The notes below the pieces were generated by a model that saw nothing but the letters and a program-made list of their open reading frames with translations, made no database searches and was not told the DNA's origin. From Dirofilaria immitis (lineage: Eukaryota; Nematoda; Chromadorea; Rhabditida; Onchocercidae), in contig JAKNDB010000087.1 of NCBI GenBank assembly GCA_024305405.1, forward strand, positions 434,001-498,000: 64,000 nt of DNA, given 5' to 3'. Within the stretch, counting starts at the first letter, position 1, and each line of letters starts with the position of its first letter. Positions 29,510 to 42,385 of the stretch are shown here, piece by piece. The translations under genes were made by a program, and so were the position numbers.

Positions 29510-29940
29510 TATATATAGTTATTTAAAGCCTATAGATGAGAATCGTTATAGTTATAATAATTCGTTATCATACGTAAGAATCACTATAATTATAATAATT
29601 TTCTTATAGTTAAAATTATTTATTATTACAAATTTTTATTCTTTATTCGTAAGAATCATTATAACGATCGTAATAATTTGTTATTATATATATATATATA
29701 TTGATTGTACCTATAACAGTCTATTATTGCACATATGAATCATTGTAATTTGTGATAATCTATTATTCATTAGTTGTAAGAATCATTGTGATTATAACAA
29801 TTTGTCATTATACGTAAGAAACATCGTAATTACAATAATTCATTTTTATGCATACTTATTAATATAGTTATGATAATTCGTTTATTAAAAATAAGAATAG
29901 TTATAACAATAATAATCCGTTATTATTAATTTACAAATAT
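29510..29940. repeat. Diverged repeat with TAAGAATCATTATAATTATAA
   Basis: Roughly ten degenerate units of 35-60 bp with GTAAGAATCATTATAAT and ATAATTCGTTATTAT motifs, upstream of the secreted SOD gene. Confidence 0.7.
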
Positions 29941-30085
29941 CGCGAATGAATATTCTTCTATATTACTGATTAATTATCACTATCACCAATAATTCGCTGA
30001 TTTGTTTTACATTACTGATTAATTATCACCCATCACCAATAATTCTCTGATTTCTTTTTACACGAATATTATCAATAAATTTCAG

Positions 30086-30815
30086 ATGATGGGTTCATTT
30101 ATCTTTCTTCTATCAATCATAATTTCGATCAATTATATTAATTCATTACATACCGTACATCGAAGCAATATTCACGTAACGTTATTTTCACGTTAAATAA
30201 AATTAAAAAAAAAAAAAGAGCAAAACAAATTAAAGTTTTTCTTTTTTCCTTCTATTAAATTACCACTTAATTAATCATTTAGCTTAATTAATACAAATTA
30301 TTCCGCTATAATTTTCATATGAAATTTTATGATTAATATTAAATTGTTAAAAATATTTAGCGAAATATGCATAATGGTGGTATGCCTAAGAAAGCTGTAG
30401 CTGTATTAAAAAGTGATACTGTTAATGGGATAATTTATTTTCAACAGGTAATTAATTCATTTGAATATATTCTTTTCTTTTGTTGTTTTTTTTTCAATTA
30501 ATTTACCTTAAAATAATTTATACAATTCCTAATTTGTTTTTCTTTTCTTTTCTCTTTCTCTTTTCTCTTTTCTTAATAATATTTCGATAAAGTTTTGTAA
30601 ATTTTTTTTCTTTTGCTAAAAATAAAAAAAACATTCAAAAGTAAAATATTCGATTAAATAAATTAAAATTAAATTTATTATTTTAGATGAATTTATCTTA
30701 TTTTGGATATAAAACTTTTATTGATAAGTTTAATTTTATTGATAAATTTATTGATAAATTGATAAATCTAACAATAATATTATTCTATTTTTGTTTTTAA
30801 ATAAATAAATAAATG

Positions 30816-30846
<31 letters not shown>

Positions 30847-31551
30847 AATTGATTCATTTATTAATTGATTAATTAATTTAAAATTTTTACAGAATAATAG
30901 AGCATCAGCAACAACAATTTATGGTACAATTAATGGTTTAACACCTGGTTTGCATGGTTTTCATATTCATCAATATGGTGATCAAACAAATGGTTGCACA
31001 TCTGCTGCTGCACATTATAATCCATTCGAGAAAACTCATGGTAGTCCAACTGTATGTTTTATTATTATATTATTAAATTTAAAATTTAATCTTTAATCTC
31101 TTCTTCTTATTTTATTGGAATTTATGAAACGAATATGTCAGTAAAATGAAAATAAAAAAAAGAAAAAAAACATTCCTAAAATAATTCATTTAAAGAAATG
31201 AATAATTGTTAATTAATTTTCAGGATAATATAAAACATATTGGTGATCTTGGAAATATTAAAGCTGGTGCTGATGGTGTTGCTAATGTTAATATTATAAG
31301 TAATCATATACAGGTAGAGGAGAAGCTAAAAAGTTTTTTAATACTTTTTTAAATTATCATAATTTTGTGTTTTTTTTTTTTTTTTTTAGTTATCCGGTCC
31401 ATTATCAGTAATTGGACGTTCACTTGTTGTTCATGCAAATCCGGATGATCTTGGAAAAGGAAATGGTGATGCGAGAGAAGAAAGTTTGAAAACTGGTAAT
31501 GCTGGTTCACGTATTGTATGTAGTATTATTGGTATTGCTCCTTCAACCTAA
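30086..31551 (+). CDS. Extracellular (secreted) Cu/Zn superoxide dismutase
   Basis: Five exons, all in phase 0: 30086-30175, 30361-30447, 30893-31051, 31224-31313 and 31390-31551 (TAA), 195 residues. Exon 1 begins right after TTTCAG, a likely trans-splice acceptor, and encodes a signal peptide ([20 protein letters not shown]). Metal ligands are visible: FHIHQYGD (two His), AAHYNPF (bridging His), [12 protein letters not shown] (His and Asp) and VVHAN. The disulfide cysteines (GCTS, IVCS) and the channel arginine in GNAGSR are present. SAAAHYNP replaces the usual SAGPHFNP next to the bridging His. It converts superoxide to peroxide outside the cell; filarial parasites have such secreted forms. 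The gene is intact, with AATAAA at 31691. It converges on the cytosolic SOD gene. Confidence 0.93.
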
Positions 31552-31699
31552 AATTATTCTTGATAAATTCATCAATCATTTAATATCCAATTTTAGCGGC
31601 ATTACTAATCGTTGAATTAATTATTGCAAATTTATAAATGTATATGATTAATTTATCATAATATGTAATTGTCCGCTTAAAATATATGACAATAAAAAT

Positions 31700-31872
31700 A
31701 TTATATATAAATTTCAATTGATAAGCATAAATAGTTAAAAGATAAGAAAAATTAAAATTCCTTCTTCACCATGTGATTATTATCTATTATATATAAATTT
31801 CAATTGATAAGCATAAATAGTTAAAAGATAAGAAAAATTAAAATTCCTCCTTCACCATATGATTACTATCAT
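31700..31872. repeat. 86-bp direct tandem duplication
   Basis: Two near-identical copies starting ATATAAATTTCAATTGATAA at 31705 and 31791, just past the secreted SOD polyadenylation signal. Confidence 0.92.
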
Positions 31873-33160
31873 TTTTATATTTCAATACATCTTTTATTCA
31901 TCAAAAACAAAGCACTAAAAATTCTTATTAATTTTTAAACTTCATTTTCAATAAAAATATCAAAAATTGCGGACAATAATTTAGTTGTCTAAAATTCGAT
32001 TTATTTGTCTAAAAATTAAATAAAAAATAAAAGTGGTTGCAAATGTCGGCACAAATTCTTTGGTAATACATTTCAACAAAAAAAAAAAAGCAAACATCGG
32101 AAAACTTAGTTTCGGAAAAAAATAATACTAGCGACAAGGATAAAATCTCTCAAATAATCGCTTTGAACAAATTAGACTTCATTACTTTATTGCGACTAAT
32201 CCCACTAGGCAAACTTAAAAAAATCCATTCTGTTTTGACAGTCCAATTTAGAACTTATCGGTTGGTACTCAATATACATCCGCTGCTATGTCAAAGTTTT
32301 TGATTTTAATTTTTGAGGAAAAAAATTTCAAATCCAGATTATTTCAGAATTATTTATACTCTCATTTGTTGAATCTTAATTTTGGGAAAGATTAGCTTAT
32401 TACACTCATTTTAAGCAAAGAAACAGCAGGAGTAAACTTGTTGAGATTTAGAATGAATTTGCGAATACTCCGCTAAATTTTTCATTGAAGAAGCATAATT
32501 CAATATTGATTAATTAAGAAACTTGTAAATTTTCATGTTTTTTTAATCTGCTTTTATCAATTTAATGATATATTTCAATACAGCGAAATATAAGGTCAAA
32601 GAAATAGGTTTTAAAAAACTGCGAAATTTTCTCTATTCCTAATAAAAAATGAACTTCAAATAAAAATTAGCGACAATTCTACTTATACTTCTGAAATGGA
32701 AAAAATATAAACTTTTAGTGCAAAGTAAAATTGGAACATTAAATAATTTTTAAATCGACACCAAAAAAAAATTTCATGTAATGTCCTGCCCTTGGATACT
32801 GTAACAATAGCATTTATGATACAGTACCTGAAATACTGCACAAATTTATTGCAGGATGAATATTGAAAACTCTAATTATTTTTCATTCAATATTGTACAC
32901 CGATGATATGAAAGCATTTATGCAATTCAATAATACATGTTTGAATCCAGTATGAAACAACATTTGAAGTTAATAATAAAACACGGTTAAGAAGTGTTGT
33001 GTATATCTTTCTTGCCGTGAACAGGCTTTTTTTTCGAATAAGGAAATTTTACAGGAAGCAGAAACACTGAAAGTATAATGAGGAAATGATATTTCACAAA
33101 TCATAATAATCTAAAATCTCCTTTATTACGACAGAAATTCATGAAAAACGAAGAAATGAT
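31873..33160. other. Intergenic region between convergent SOD genes
   Basis: No exon recognised on either strand. Sequence complexity is higher than elsewhere on the left side. AATAAA for the minus-strand SOD lies at 33122-33127. Confidence 0.4.
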
Positions 33161-34319
33161 TTAAGAACTAATAGCAATGATACCACACGCAACACGAGCA
33201 CCAGCATTTCCGGTTTTCAGGCTTTCATCCTTTTTTCCCCAACTCCTTTTCGAGATCGTCCTGATCAGCATGAACAACAATTGAACGCCCAATTATCGAA
33301 TTTGGACCCAGCAACTGGAAACACAGAAAAGAAATAAACGAAAAACTACAATTCTGATAAGACGAAATATAAAGTTCAATTGGATGTCAAAAAATATGCT
33401 ACAATGCTCATGATTATAATGCTCCCTATTATTCTAGAATAATTCTACCTACCTGTATATGCTGATCAGAAATATCAATGTGGGCTGTGCCATCAGCCCC
33501 AGCTTCAATATTTCCAAGATCACCAACATGTCTTATTTCATCCTAAAAATAAGTCGTGAATTAAGAACGAAAAATAACAAATTCCATCAAAATTCTTTGT
33601 TACCCTACTATAAACATTTATAAACATTTAAGATTTTTTAACATAAACTGTCTTATTATTTGCAGAATTTGAAAAATACTTCTATTTAAGTTACGTAGCT
33701 CATCCTACCATAAATATTTAAGACTAGATATTATTTCAGAAATTAAGCTAAACTAATAAAACTAACATAGATTTCAAGCCACTTTTCCTTCTTCTGGAAA
33801 GTGAATGAAACTAACAGTTGGACCGCCATGAGTCTTATTGTGAGGATTGAAATGTGGACCAGCAGAAACGCAACCATTTGTAGTATCACCAAATTGATGA
33901 ATATGAAAACCATGCAAACCAGGAGTTAAACCCTTGATTTCACCATTAACGGTTGTTGGAAAGCCTTCTTTGTCCTTCAAAAGATTAATGTAAAAAATTA
34001 TCAAGTAATCACAAAAAGTTGGTAAAATTGAACAATATTTAATGGACAAAAAAAAAAAAACTTCTGCGAGATAAAAAATTTCAATTCCATCTTAAACATA
34101 CTATAATATTCCTTATTCACAATAAAACTGTCCATTTTTCTTTTTCTAATGCAAACTTATTACTGAATTGAAACGAATAAAAATATGCAATCTCGATGTA
34201 TATTAGTCAATTCAAATTAGACAAAAATTTTGTTAAATAGTTAGAATTGTCACCTGTTTAAATCGAATAATTCCACTAACAGCATCGCCACGTAATACCG
34301 CTATCGCACTTGCACTCAT
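33161..34319 (-). CDS. Cytosolic Cu/Zn superoxide dismutase (frame broken in last exon)
   Basis: Four exons on the minus strand: 34254-34319 (ATG), 33816-33974, 33453-33542 and 33161-33314 (TAA). There is no signal peptide ([20 protein letters not shown]). Ligands are all present: [28 protein letters not shown] and VVHAD. C-terminal [15 protein letters not shown] is conserved. The last exon lacks two bases: one G of the Gly codon after QDDL (plus-strand single C at 33251) and one A in the run at 33231-33236. With both restored the exon is 156 nt and the protein about 156 residues, as expected of the family. Because everything around the gaps is conserved, sequencing error is more likely than gene death. 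It disposes of intracellular superoxide. Confidence 0.9.
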
Positions 34320-35280
34320 GTTGATATAATCAATTTTAAGCTGTAAAATTTCTATAAAAATTCAAAATCTACGAAAGAACGCATCATATAAAAAGAGAAA
34401 CAGCACCAACAACAACGGCAACAACAGTAACTACCACATCTCACCACATCCCTACCACATACCCTTACTACCAAACGATGACTACCGCATAGCCGATCGA
34501 ACCGAATCAAATGAACATAATAGGCAAAATGTTCTGCTATTTCACAATAAACCAAAAAAAAAACAACAAACCAAATTATCGATGTATTACACTTTGATGT
34601 TCGCTTTCTGAAAAATTATCAGATCCTTGTCTTCCTATCAAGTAATACATACATATACGTAATATATATATATATTCTATATTTTAGCTTCATATATTAC
34701 TCATATTAAATTTTTATATAAGAAATGAAATGATACAAACTATATATTTATCCTATAATAATCGATTATCAATTTTATCACATTATTGATAACTGATGAT
34801 AATTATTCTAAATTTTGCAATTTCCATTTATTTGATTTATAATTTGATAATTTGCTCGTTTGATTATCATGTTGATCAGAATATTTTCTGATAAAAAAAT
34901 AGCGGTAAAAAATACGAAGGTGTAAAAATCAATAATGATAATGATGATTGCATGTGATATTATTATCATTAATTATAATTTGCTTAATTGATTTTCATTT
35001 TATAATTTGACGATAATTAAATATCAATTATTATCACATTTTCAGTAAATCTTTTGCTTTTATCATATTTATTAATTAAATATTAAAATTAAAAAATTAA
35101 ATTACAAATTTAATTTTTATTAAAATTTGATTAATGCCAAAAATGATTGATAAAATATATGACCCAATAAAAATTCTATATCAAAAATTGAAAAAATATT
35201 GATTCTAAAAATTAATCATTATCAAGGCATACACTTATCAACATATTAAGTTATCAAATAAAATTTATTTATTATGATTT
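34320..35280. other. AT-rich sequence upstream of cytosolic SOD
   Basis: Holds the promoter side of the minus-strand SOD gene. A moderately GC-rich stretch at 34400-34560 with CAACAACGGCAACAACAG gives short open frames without family resemblance. Nothing else seen. Confidence 0.35.
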
Positions 35281-35284
35281 TTTC

Positions 35285-35760
35285 TAAAATTCCATCTCAT
35301 TTTATGAATGACCTTTCGAATCAATATAGCTATTTTTTGGAATTAATAGATCAATGTGGTTATCATTAGAATTAATTGATCAATATCTTTAGAATAGAAT
35401 TAATTGATCAATATAGCTATTTATAGAATTAATAGATCAGTATCGCTATCTTTCAATGATTATCTTTAGAATTAGTAGATCAGCGTCGCTATCTTTAGAA
35501 TCAATTGATCAATATAGCCATCCTTAGAATTAATTGATCAGTGTGGCTATCTTCAGAATTAATTGATCTATATAGCTATTTTTCGAATTAATAGATCAGT
35601 ATAGTTATCTATCTATGAAACTAATAAATCAATATGGCCATCTTTAGAGCTAATAGATCAACATGGTTATCTCTAGAATTAATAGATCAATATGACTATT
35701 TTTAGAATTATTAGATCAGTGTCGCTATCTTTAGCACTGATAGATCAATTCCGGCTATCT
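35285..35760. repeat. About 30-bp diverged minisatellite
   Basis: About sixteen degenerate units of AATTAATAGATCAATATAGC with TATCTTTAG, varying in length from about 25 to 35 bp. Confidence 0.88.
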
Positions 35761-36084
35761 TTTGCGCCTAAAAATAATTATTAATTACAAACATATACAT
35801 AAGTGATAAGCTGAATTATCTATCCCTACATATCCTATTACCTGCTTAATATTGAAGAAATTTTCGATACTTTTGATCTTAAAATTTTTCTCACAAATTT
35901 CATAATTCAAAAAAAAGAATTCAGGAAAACGATCAACATATGTTAAAATATAGCCGAAATATTATATTCATTTCAGCCAACATTCTCATCTCAAAATATA
36001 TTTCCATATGAAATTATTTTTTCTTTCCCCATTATTCAATAAATTTTAATAATTTTTTTCGATCAATAAGTATATAATTTTTAT

Positions 36085-36358
36085 ACAATAAATATATTAT
36101 TCTAAAATATATAATTCTAAATATATTATTCTAGAAATGTATTATCCTAAAATATATTATTCTAAAATATATTATTCTAAATATATTATTCTAGAAATGT
36201 ATTATCCTAAAAATATGTTATCCTAAAAATATATTATCCAAAAATATATTATCCAAAAAATATATTATTCTAAAAATATATTATCCTAAAAATATATTAT
36301 CCTAAAAATATATTATTCTAAAAATATATTATTCTAAAAATATATTATTCTAAAATTT
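36085..36358. repeat. 16-17-bp minisatellite
   Basis: About sixteen units of AAAATATATTATCCTAA / AAAATATATTATTCTAA. Confidence 0.92.
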
Positions 36359-36405
36359 TTTTCAAAATAAGTTTTTCATAAAATAAATATTCTTAATTTA
36401 ATATT

Positions 36406-36657
36406 ATGAAAAAAAACTTAGAAAATTTCATTTCAAATTTTACAAAGTTTATTGCTATAATGCTGAAAGAAGGGGAAGATTGGAATGCACTTGATAACTA
36501 CCTTTTAGCTTCTATTAGCAACATTGAAACCAAAAAGGAAATTGAAACCAATCTTTCAAAATCATCCAACTTTTCAATGTCATCCCAGTCCTTGACACCA
36601 AGACCTAGAAAAGAAGAAGGTAATAAGATAGCAGTAGAAGGTAGAGTAATCGTTTAG
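36406..36657 (+). CDS. Short hypothetical protein or exon
   Basis: An 83-residue frame starting MKKNLENFISNFTKFIAIML with a mixed composition unlike the surrounding repeats: acidic centre KEGEDWNALDNYLLASIS, a Ser-rich stretch, then LTPRPRKEEG. A GTAATA at 36618 could be a splice donor, so the part after it may be intron. I recognise no family. It stands alone between two repeat arrays, and could be an exon of an unseen gene or a decayed insertion. Confidence 0.3.
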   Translation: MKKNLENFISNFTKFIAIMLKEGEDWNALDNYLLASISNIETKKEIETNLSKSSNFSMSSQSLTPRPRKEEGNKIAVEGRVIV

Positions 36658-36779
36658 TTTATCGTTTAGAAATTCCTAATTTTTACTTCGTTTTTTTTCG
36701 TACGATAATTGCAAAGAAATTATTTTATTTGATTTGAATAGTTTTTACAAAATTTTAATTTTAATTAAACTATATAAGC

Positions 36780-37540
36780 TTTATTCATATCATCATAGGT
36801 ATAACTATAGTGTTATGCACTTTTCGAATTACATCACTTTTCACTCATTGTTATTATCGTTATAGTGATAATAACAATAATTTTGATTGAACTATATAAG
36901 CTTTATTCATATCATTTTATAGAAGTGTTAAGTAATTAGACAAGTGATTGTAGTGATAATAAGAATAATTTTAATTAAACTATACATTGTTATTATCGTT
37001 ATAGTGATAATAACAATAATTTTGATTGAACTATATAAGCTTTATTCATATCATTTTATAGAAGTGTTAAGTAATTAGACAAGTGATTGTAGTGATAATA
37101 AGAATAATTTTAATTAAACTATACATTGTTATTATCGTTATAGTGATAATAACAATAATTTTGATTGAACTATATAAGCTTTATTCATATCATTTTATAG
37201 AAGTGTTAAGTAATTAGACAAGTGATTGTAGTGATAATAAGAATAATTTTAATTAAACTATACATTGTTATTATCGTTATAGTGATAATAACAATAATTT
37301 TGATTGAACTATATAAGCTTTATTCATATCATTTTATAGAAGTGTTAAGTAATTAGACAAGTGATTGTAGTGATAATAAGAATAATTTTAATTAAACTAT
37401 ACATTGTTATTATCGTTATAGTGATAATAACAATAATTTTGATTGAACTATATAAGCTTTATTCATATCATTTTATAGAAGTGTTAAGTAATTAGACAAG
37501 TGATTGTAGTGATAATAAGAATAATTTTAATTAAACTATA
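36780..37540. repeat. 139-bp satellite, five copies, with internal hairpin
   Basis: Near-identical units of 139 bp; the landmark CATTGTTATTATCG occurs at 36846, 36985, 37124, 37263 and 37402. Each unit carries perfect 12-bp inverted arms ATTGTTATTATC / GATAATAACAAT around an 8-nt loop. The copies are almost identical, so amplification is recent. Confidence 0.95.
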
Positions 37541-37645
37541 TAAGCTTTATTCATATCATCTTATATAAGCCTTATTCATATCATCTTATATAAGCTTCAT
37601 TCATATCATCTTATATAAGCTTTATTCATATCATCTTAGACATAA
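37535..37645. repeat. 25-bp repeat, four copies
   Basis: Units of TATATAAGCTTTATTCATAT plus CATCT directly following the 139-bp array. It is a sub-segment of the 139-bp unit amplified on its own. Confidence 0.85.
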
Positions 37646-37649
37646 CTAT

Positions 37650-40205
37650 AGAAGTGTTAAGTAATTCGAAAAGTGATTATAGTGATAATAGGAATAGATA
37701 TATACGTATATATAATTAGCGATTATCTAATCTAGCGTTACTCATTATTATTATATCTTATCCAAATTTATTCATTACATAATCGATATTCCTTATCAAT
37801 ATTATTCAACAAATAATTACTATTTAAAGATCCATAGATGACACATTTTGTTAAGTAATAAGAATTTCTGTTAATAATATTATCAATTTGATAATTGAAT
37901 ATTTTTAATTAAATACAACTTATTATCAAATATATCACTGATTTTACAAATTTTCATTCTAGAGCTAATATTCGTAAATTAAAATTGAACTTAATTTTCA
38001 AGAAACAATTTTGAAATATTTAAAAAAATTAAAGAAAAAAAAGAGATATAATCTAAATTATTTATCTAATGTCATATATTATATAATACTGTAAATTATT
38101 TTTTATATTTTTATTTAAAAGAATTTTATTTTTCAATTTGAACAAAAAAAAAATCGAAATGTTAAAAAGTAAAAAATAAATTTCTTGTTGTTCGTTTTTT
38201 CCCCTATACATTATTATTTTAAATTGAAGAAATTTTAAATTCTTTAGGATGATTATTGAAGATGATTTTGATTTTTAAAATTTTTCCTTCAATCACTTTA
38301 CCAGTGTATATATCAAATTTGATGCGAGAAAATGAACCATATTTATAAATAGGTTATATAAAAAAATTTTTTTTTTAAACTATAAATTATACTGTTAAAG
38401 GATAATTTTATAATTAGATTTTTTCTCACTTCCTTTTTTTCAACTTAATTTATCCCATTTTACAGTAATATTCTAGTCTATCGTAGTTTTCATCCTATCC
38501 TTAAAAAGCCTACCGTAGTTCTTATCCTATCGTAATGTTTTTAGGAATACAAGAAGGGAAGTATTTTTACATTTTTGTGAATTTAAGGAAAAAAATAATT
38601 TATCTAATGTTTTCATTACGTTTGTATTATTTAAATCTTCCTTTTGTTGTAGCATTCATTTGATAAATTTTCTCAATCCAAAACATCTTGTATTTCGAGA
38701 ATTTTCGAGATGATCAATTTTATACTCAACGTTTGAGCTAAAGAGGAAATGAAATTTTCATAAAATCCGTTTCCGACCCAGCAAATAGCATTCTTCCCAT
38801 TGCGACGACAAAAATTTTGATTAGAATCTATTCCGATCAAAACTTTATGATATAAGTAGATTTCCAGAAGAGCTAATATTGATTGATCATAGAATTTTGT
38901 GATCAAATCAATAAATGATTATTTGCATCAGGAACTAATTTGATTGTTTATTTCTTAATAAAATATACAAATTTTGAACGCACTTTTTCATATTTCAAAT
39001 AGCTAGGATCATGTAAGACTATTCATCTATTTAATCCAATTTGATACAATTAAGCTCCAATTTGATAGAATTAAGCTAAGTCTCAAATTTTATATTTTTG
39101 AAAACTCTAAGTGGAAGTTTTATTTTTTATAGAGACTAATATCCTAGAAGTTATTTATTTCGATCAATTCAATGATCAATTCAAGCATGAAAAATTCATC
39201 AATGATCAAACTAGATATATTAGTTCCCGAATTTAAAATATATATATATATACCATACAAACGATTCTTAAATAAAAATATGATTTTATCAAAAATTTCA
39301 TTAATTTATTCTTTCAGCACAAAAATATATAATACAACAACAGCAACAACAATAATAATATAATCAAAAATATTTTTGAAAAAATTAAATTTTAATAAAA
39401 ATAATTAAACAAATTTTGAAAAAGAAATGAAAAAAGCAATGCTAATATAAAAATAATTCCTTTTCAAAAAATTTTCCATAATAATTTAATAGTTATAATA
39501 GCTTTAATTATATTGAAAATTAAAGAATAAAATTTTGGAAAAAGATCAGAAAATATCGGGAATATATTAGGATAGCTAAAATGTATTAGAATAGTATTCT
39601 AAAGGTTTTCATAAATTTAAAAGTTTACGTATCAATTTAATATTTCTTTATTATAAATAAATCACTAAGCATATAAACAAAGAGTAAAGAATGCTTTAAA
39701 TTATGAAAGAATGTAATATAACTACAATGAGGAAATTAAAATGTAAACAGTGGAAGATTTAAAAATGAATTAAAATTATTAACATGAGATATTTTATGAT
39801 AAGAAAAAATTGTTTATGAAAGGTTTAATTTGATAGAAATGTTTTGCTACATACCGATCAGTTAAAACACAATCTTATGCAACATAAGTGAATTGTTTCA
39901 TATATAATAAATATTTAATATTAATTACAAATTTGGTATACGTATAATAAATTACAAAATTCAATTTAAATTTTGAAATATTCTTGAGTTTTCAAAAAAT
40001 CAAAAGAGATAAAAATGCTTTTCATATTGATATGATAAATGTATTTTTAATAATATATTTAACAAAAATCTGACATTCAGATATGGAATATTCGAAGTAA
40101 AAACAAAATACTTTTCGATAACAAGAAATATTCTTAGCCATATTCAAAAAGTATATTTTAGTATTTTGATAAATTCGTTGTAAACTTATTAGAATCAATC
40201 AATAC
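37650..40205. other. AT-rich intergenic DNA
   Basis: Apart from the possible exon at 38673-38872 I see no gene or RNA. Short runs only, for example (AT)n near 39240. Confidence 0.4.
38673..38872 (-). CDS. Possible last exon of an unknown protein
   Basis: On the minus strand an AG at 38873-38874 is followed by an open frame: LLEIYLYHKVLIGIDSNQNF, then CRRNGKNAICWVGNGFYENF and a hydrophobic C-terminus ending LEIQDVLD, TGA. Two Cys and a Trp in a varied sequence make it look coding. No partner exons were identified upstream and I recognise no family. Confidence 0.3.
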
Positions 40206-42354
40206 CTATTGAATATCTGAATGTCCAATAAATAAACAAATTAAAATAGCAATAAAAATAACGACTACTGCCCAACGAAGAAGCATTTTTGGACAGCAAC
40301 AAATGATTTCAATAAAATTAAATGATGGTAATTCTGAAGTAAGCTTATCATTATAGATAGCTGAACCGTTTAAAAAACCGACGAAACATCAGATATCGTT
40401 AAATCAGTTTGCGATTTCGGTAACGTACGATACTTTTTTCGTGTTGTTTAGCCTAAAATTAATGCGATCATTTTTTTTTATTTGAAATAATTATTAAAAA
40501 CATTCAAAAAAAAAACAACTAAACGGATGTTGATTTTATTCGTAATTGCAAAATTATTCATAGTCTTGAGTGAATTTTATGAAATTAAATGATTTAAATT
40601 TGCAAAAAATATTTGTATTTGTATTATTTTGCCCAAAATTTTTTGTAAATAAAAATCAAATCTTACCCGATTATAAAGGAAAACGCCAAATATAGATAAA
40701 AGCATGCCGAATATATTGGTTGGAGTTACTGGATTACGTAAAGTAAATAATGATGCTGATATTACAGTAATACGTTTTGCTGCATTTGCTACAGCATAGG
40801 AAAGTGCTGATAAGCGATGAATTAAAATGAAAGCGCATAAATTTTGTAGGAATGAAAGTATACCAGAAAGCATTAAAAAATTACAAAATTCAGTTCGTGC
40901 GGTGATGGTTGATTCTTCTACAAAAAAAAAAAAAAAAAAGAAATTAAAAATATGAAAATTGGAGTAGAAAAATTGGGAAAATAACTCATGCCTAAATTAG
41001 TAATAAGTCTTAAAATATCTTTATGAAAAAGGAGGAAACAAAAATCGATTTAAACGATAATATACTATATTATAGTAAATGATAAAATGTGATAAATTGT
41101 TATCAATGAAAAATTATGGAGTATAAATAAAATTACATAAAAAATTCTGATATAATTTAAAAAATAAGGAATAAAAAAATAACGAATAAATGAAAAGAAA
41201 AAGAAAAATTACATACAACTGACTCAACACCACGCCATAATTGTAAGCCATCACGAAAACACCAAATCGGAAATAGTAAGATGGCAGCAATACGAGAATT
41301 TAATGATAACAAATAGAGTGGATGAATATCAGTACCTTCTAATACCTAAAATAAAAATATACATCAAGATAATCAGCTAATCAATATTGCATATTTTCTA
41401 ATCGTAACAAAAAAACAATATGTTTAACTTGTATGAGTTATCAGTTATCTACAATAAATTGATGATATTATCTTTTTACCTAATAGTTAAAAAAAATAAT
41501 TATTTATCTAATAATTAAGATGTTATTGATATACAAAGTTCAATCAATCTTCATCAATTGAATCTATGCTAAATTAATGAGTAATTTAAGCTAATATAAT
41601 TGCCTTCACTTGACAACAATATATATTATTCTATCTGGTGTATAGAAAAATTAAAAAAAAATTCAATTATTCTTAAACTATATCAAGATCATTTTATAGT
41701 TCATAGAAAAAATTGTCATCAAACTTTTATATTTTTAATAGAAAAAAAATTTAAACCTTTTAACAAAAACATTTAATACCGAATAAACACCAGTTGATAA
41801 TAAAGCACTTAATAAGCCGCCTAAATCAAATGATAATTCGGTAAATGTTGCAACAGTTACACCAACTATGATTGGTATTAATGATAGATAAACACGTTTA
41901 GTTTGACGTTCTCTCAAAACAATTCGAGCAGAAAAGACAGCAAATAATGGCATTGTTGCTTTTACTGCAAATATATAATGATTTATAAAATGAAAATTTT
42001 GTTGAAAATTCATACAAAGTTATAAAATATAAGAAACTGAAAAAAAAATTTAAATTTAATTCTCAGATATGATAATAAATATAATAATATTTATTATTAA
42101 CAAAATATTGCTCTTTATCAAATTTGATAATAAATTTATCAAATAATCAAATTTGATTGTAAAACTTAATAAATTCGATAGTAAAATTTACTATCGAATT
42201 TGATTAAAAGTAAATATTTCGCTAACTAAAAATATTATCATAATTTATTGCCATATATGACGAATAAATAAATTAATAAAAGCATTATCTTTGCTTATAA
42301 AGAAATGAAGACTATGAAGCTAATTTACTTTAACATATGCTATTTACCTTTTAA

Positions 42355-42385
<31 letters not shown>

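Noticed and set aside
30086..34319. Operon of the two SOD genes
   Set aside because: They are on opposite strands, converging.
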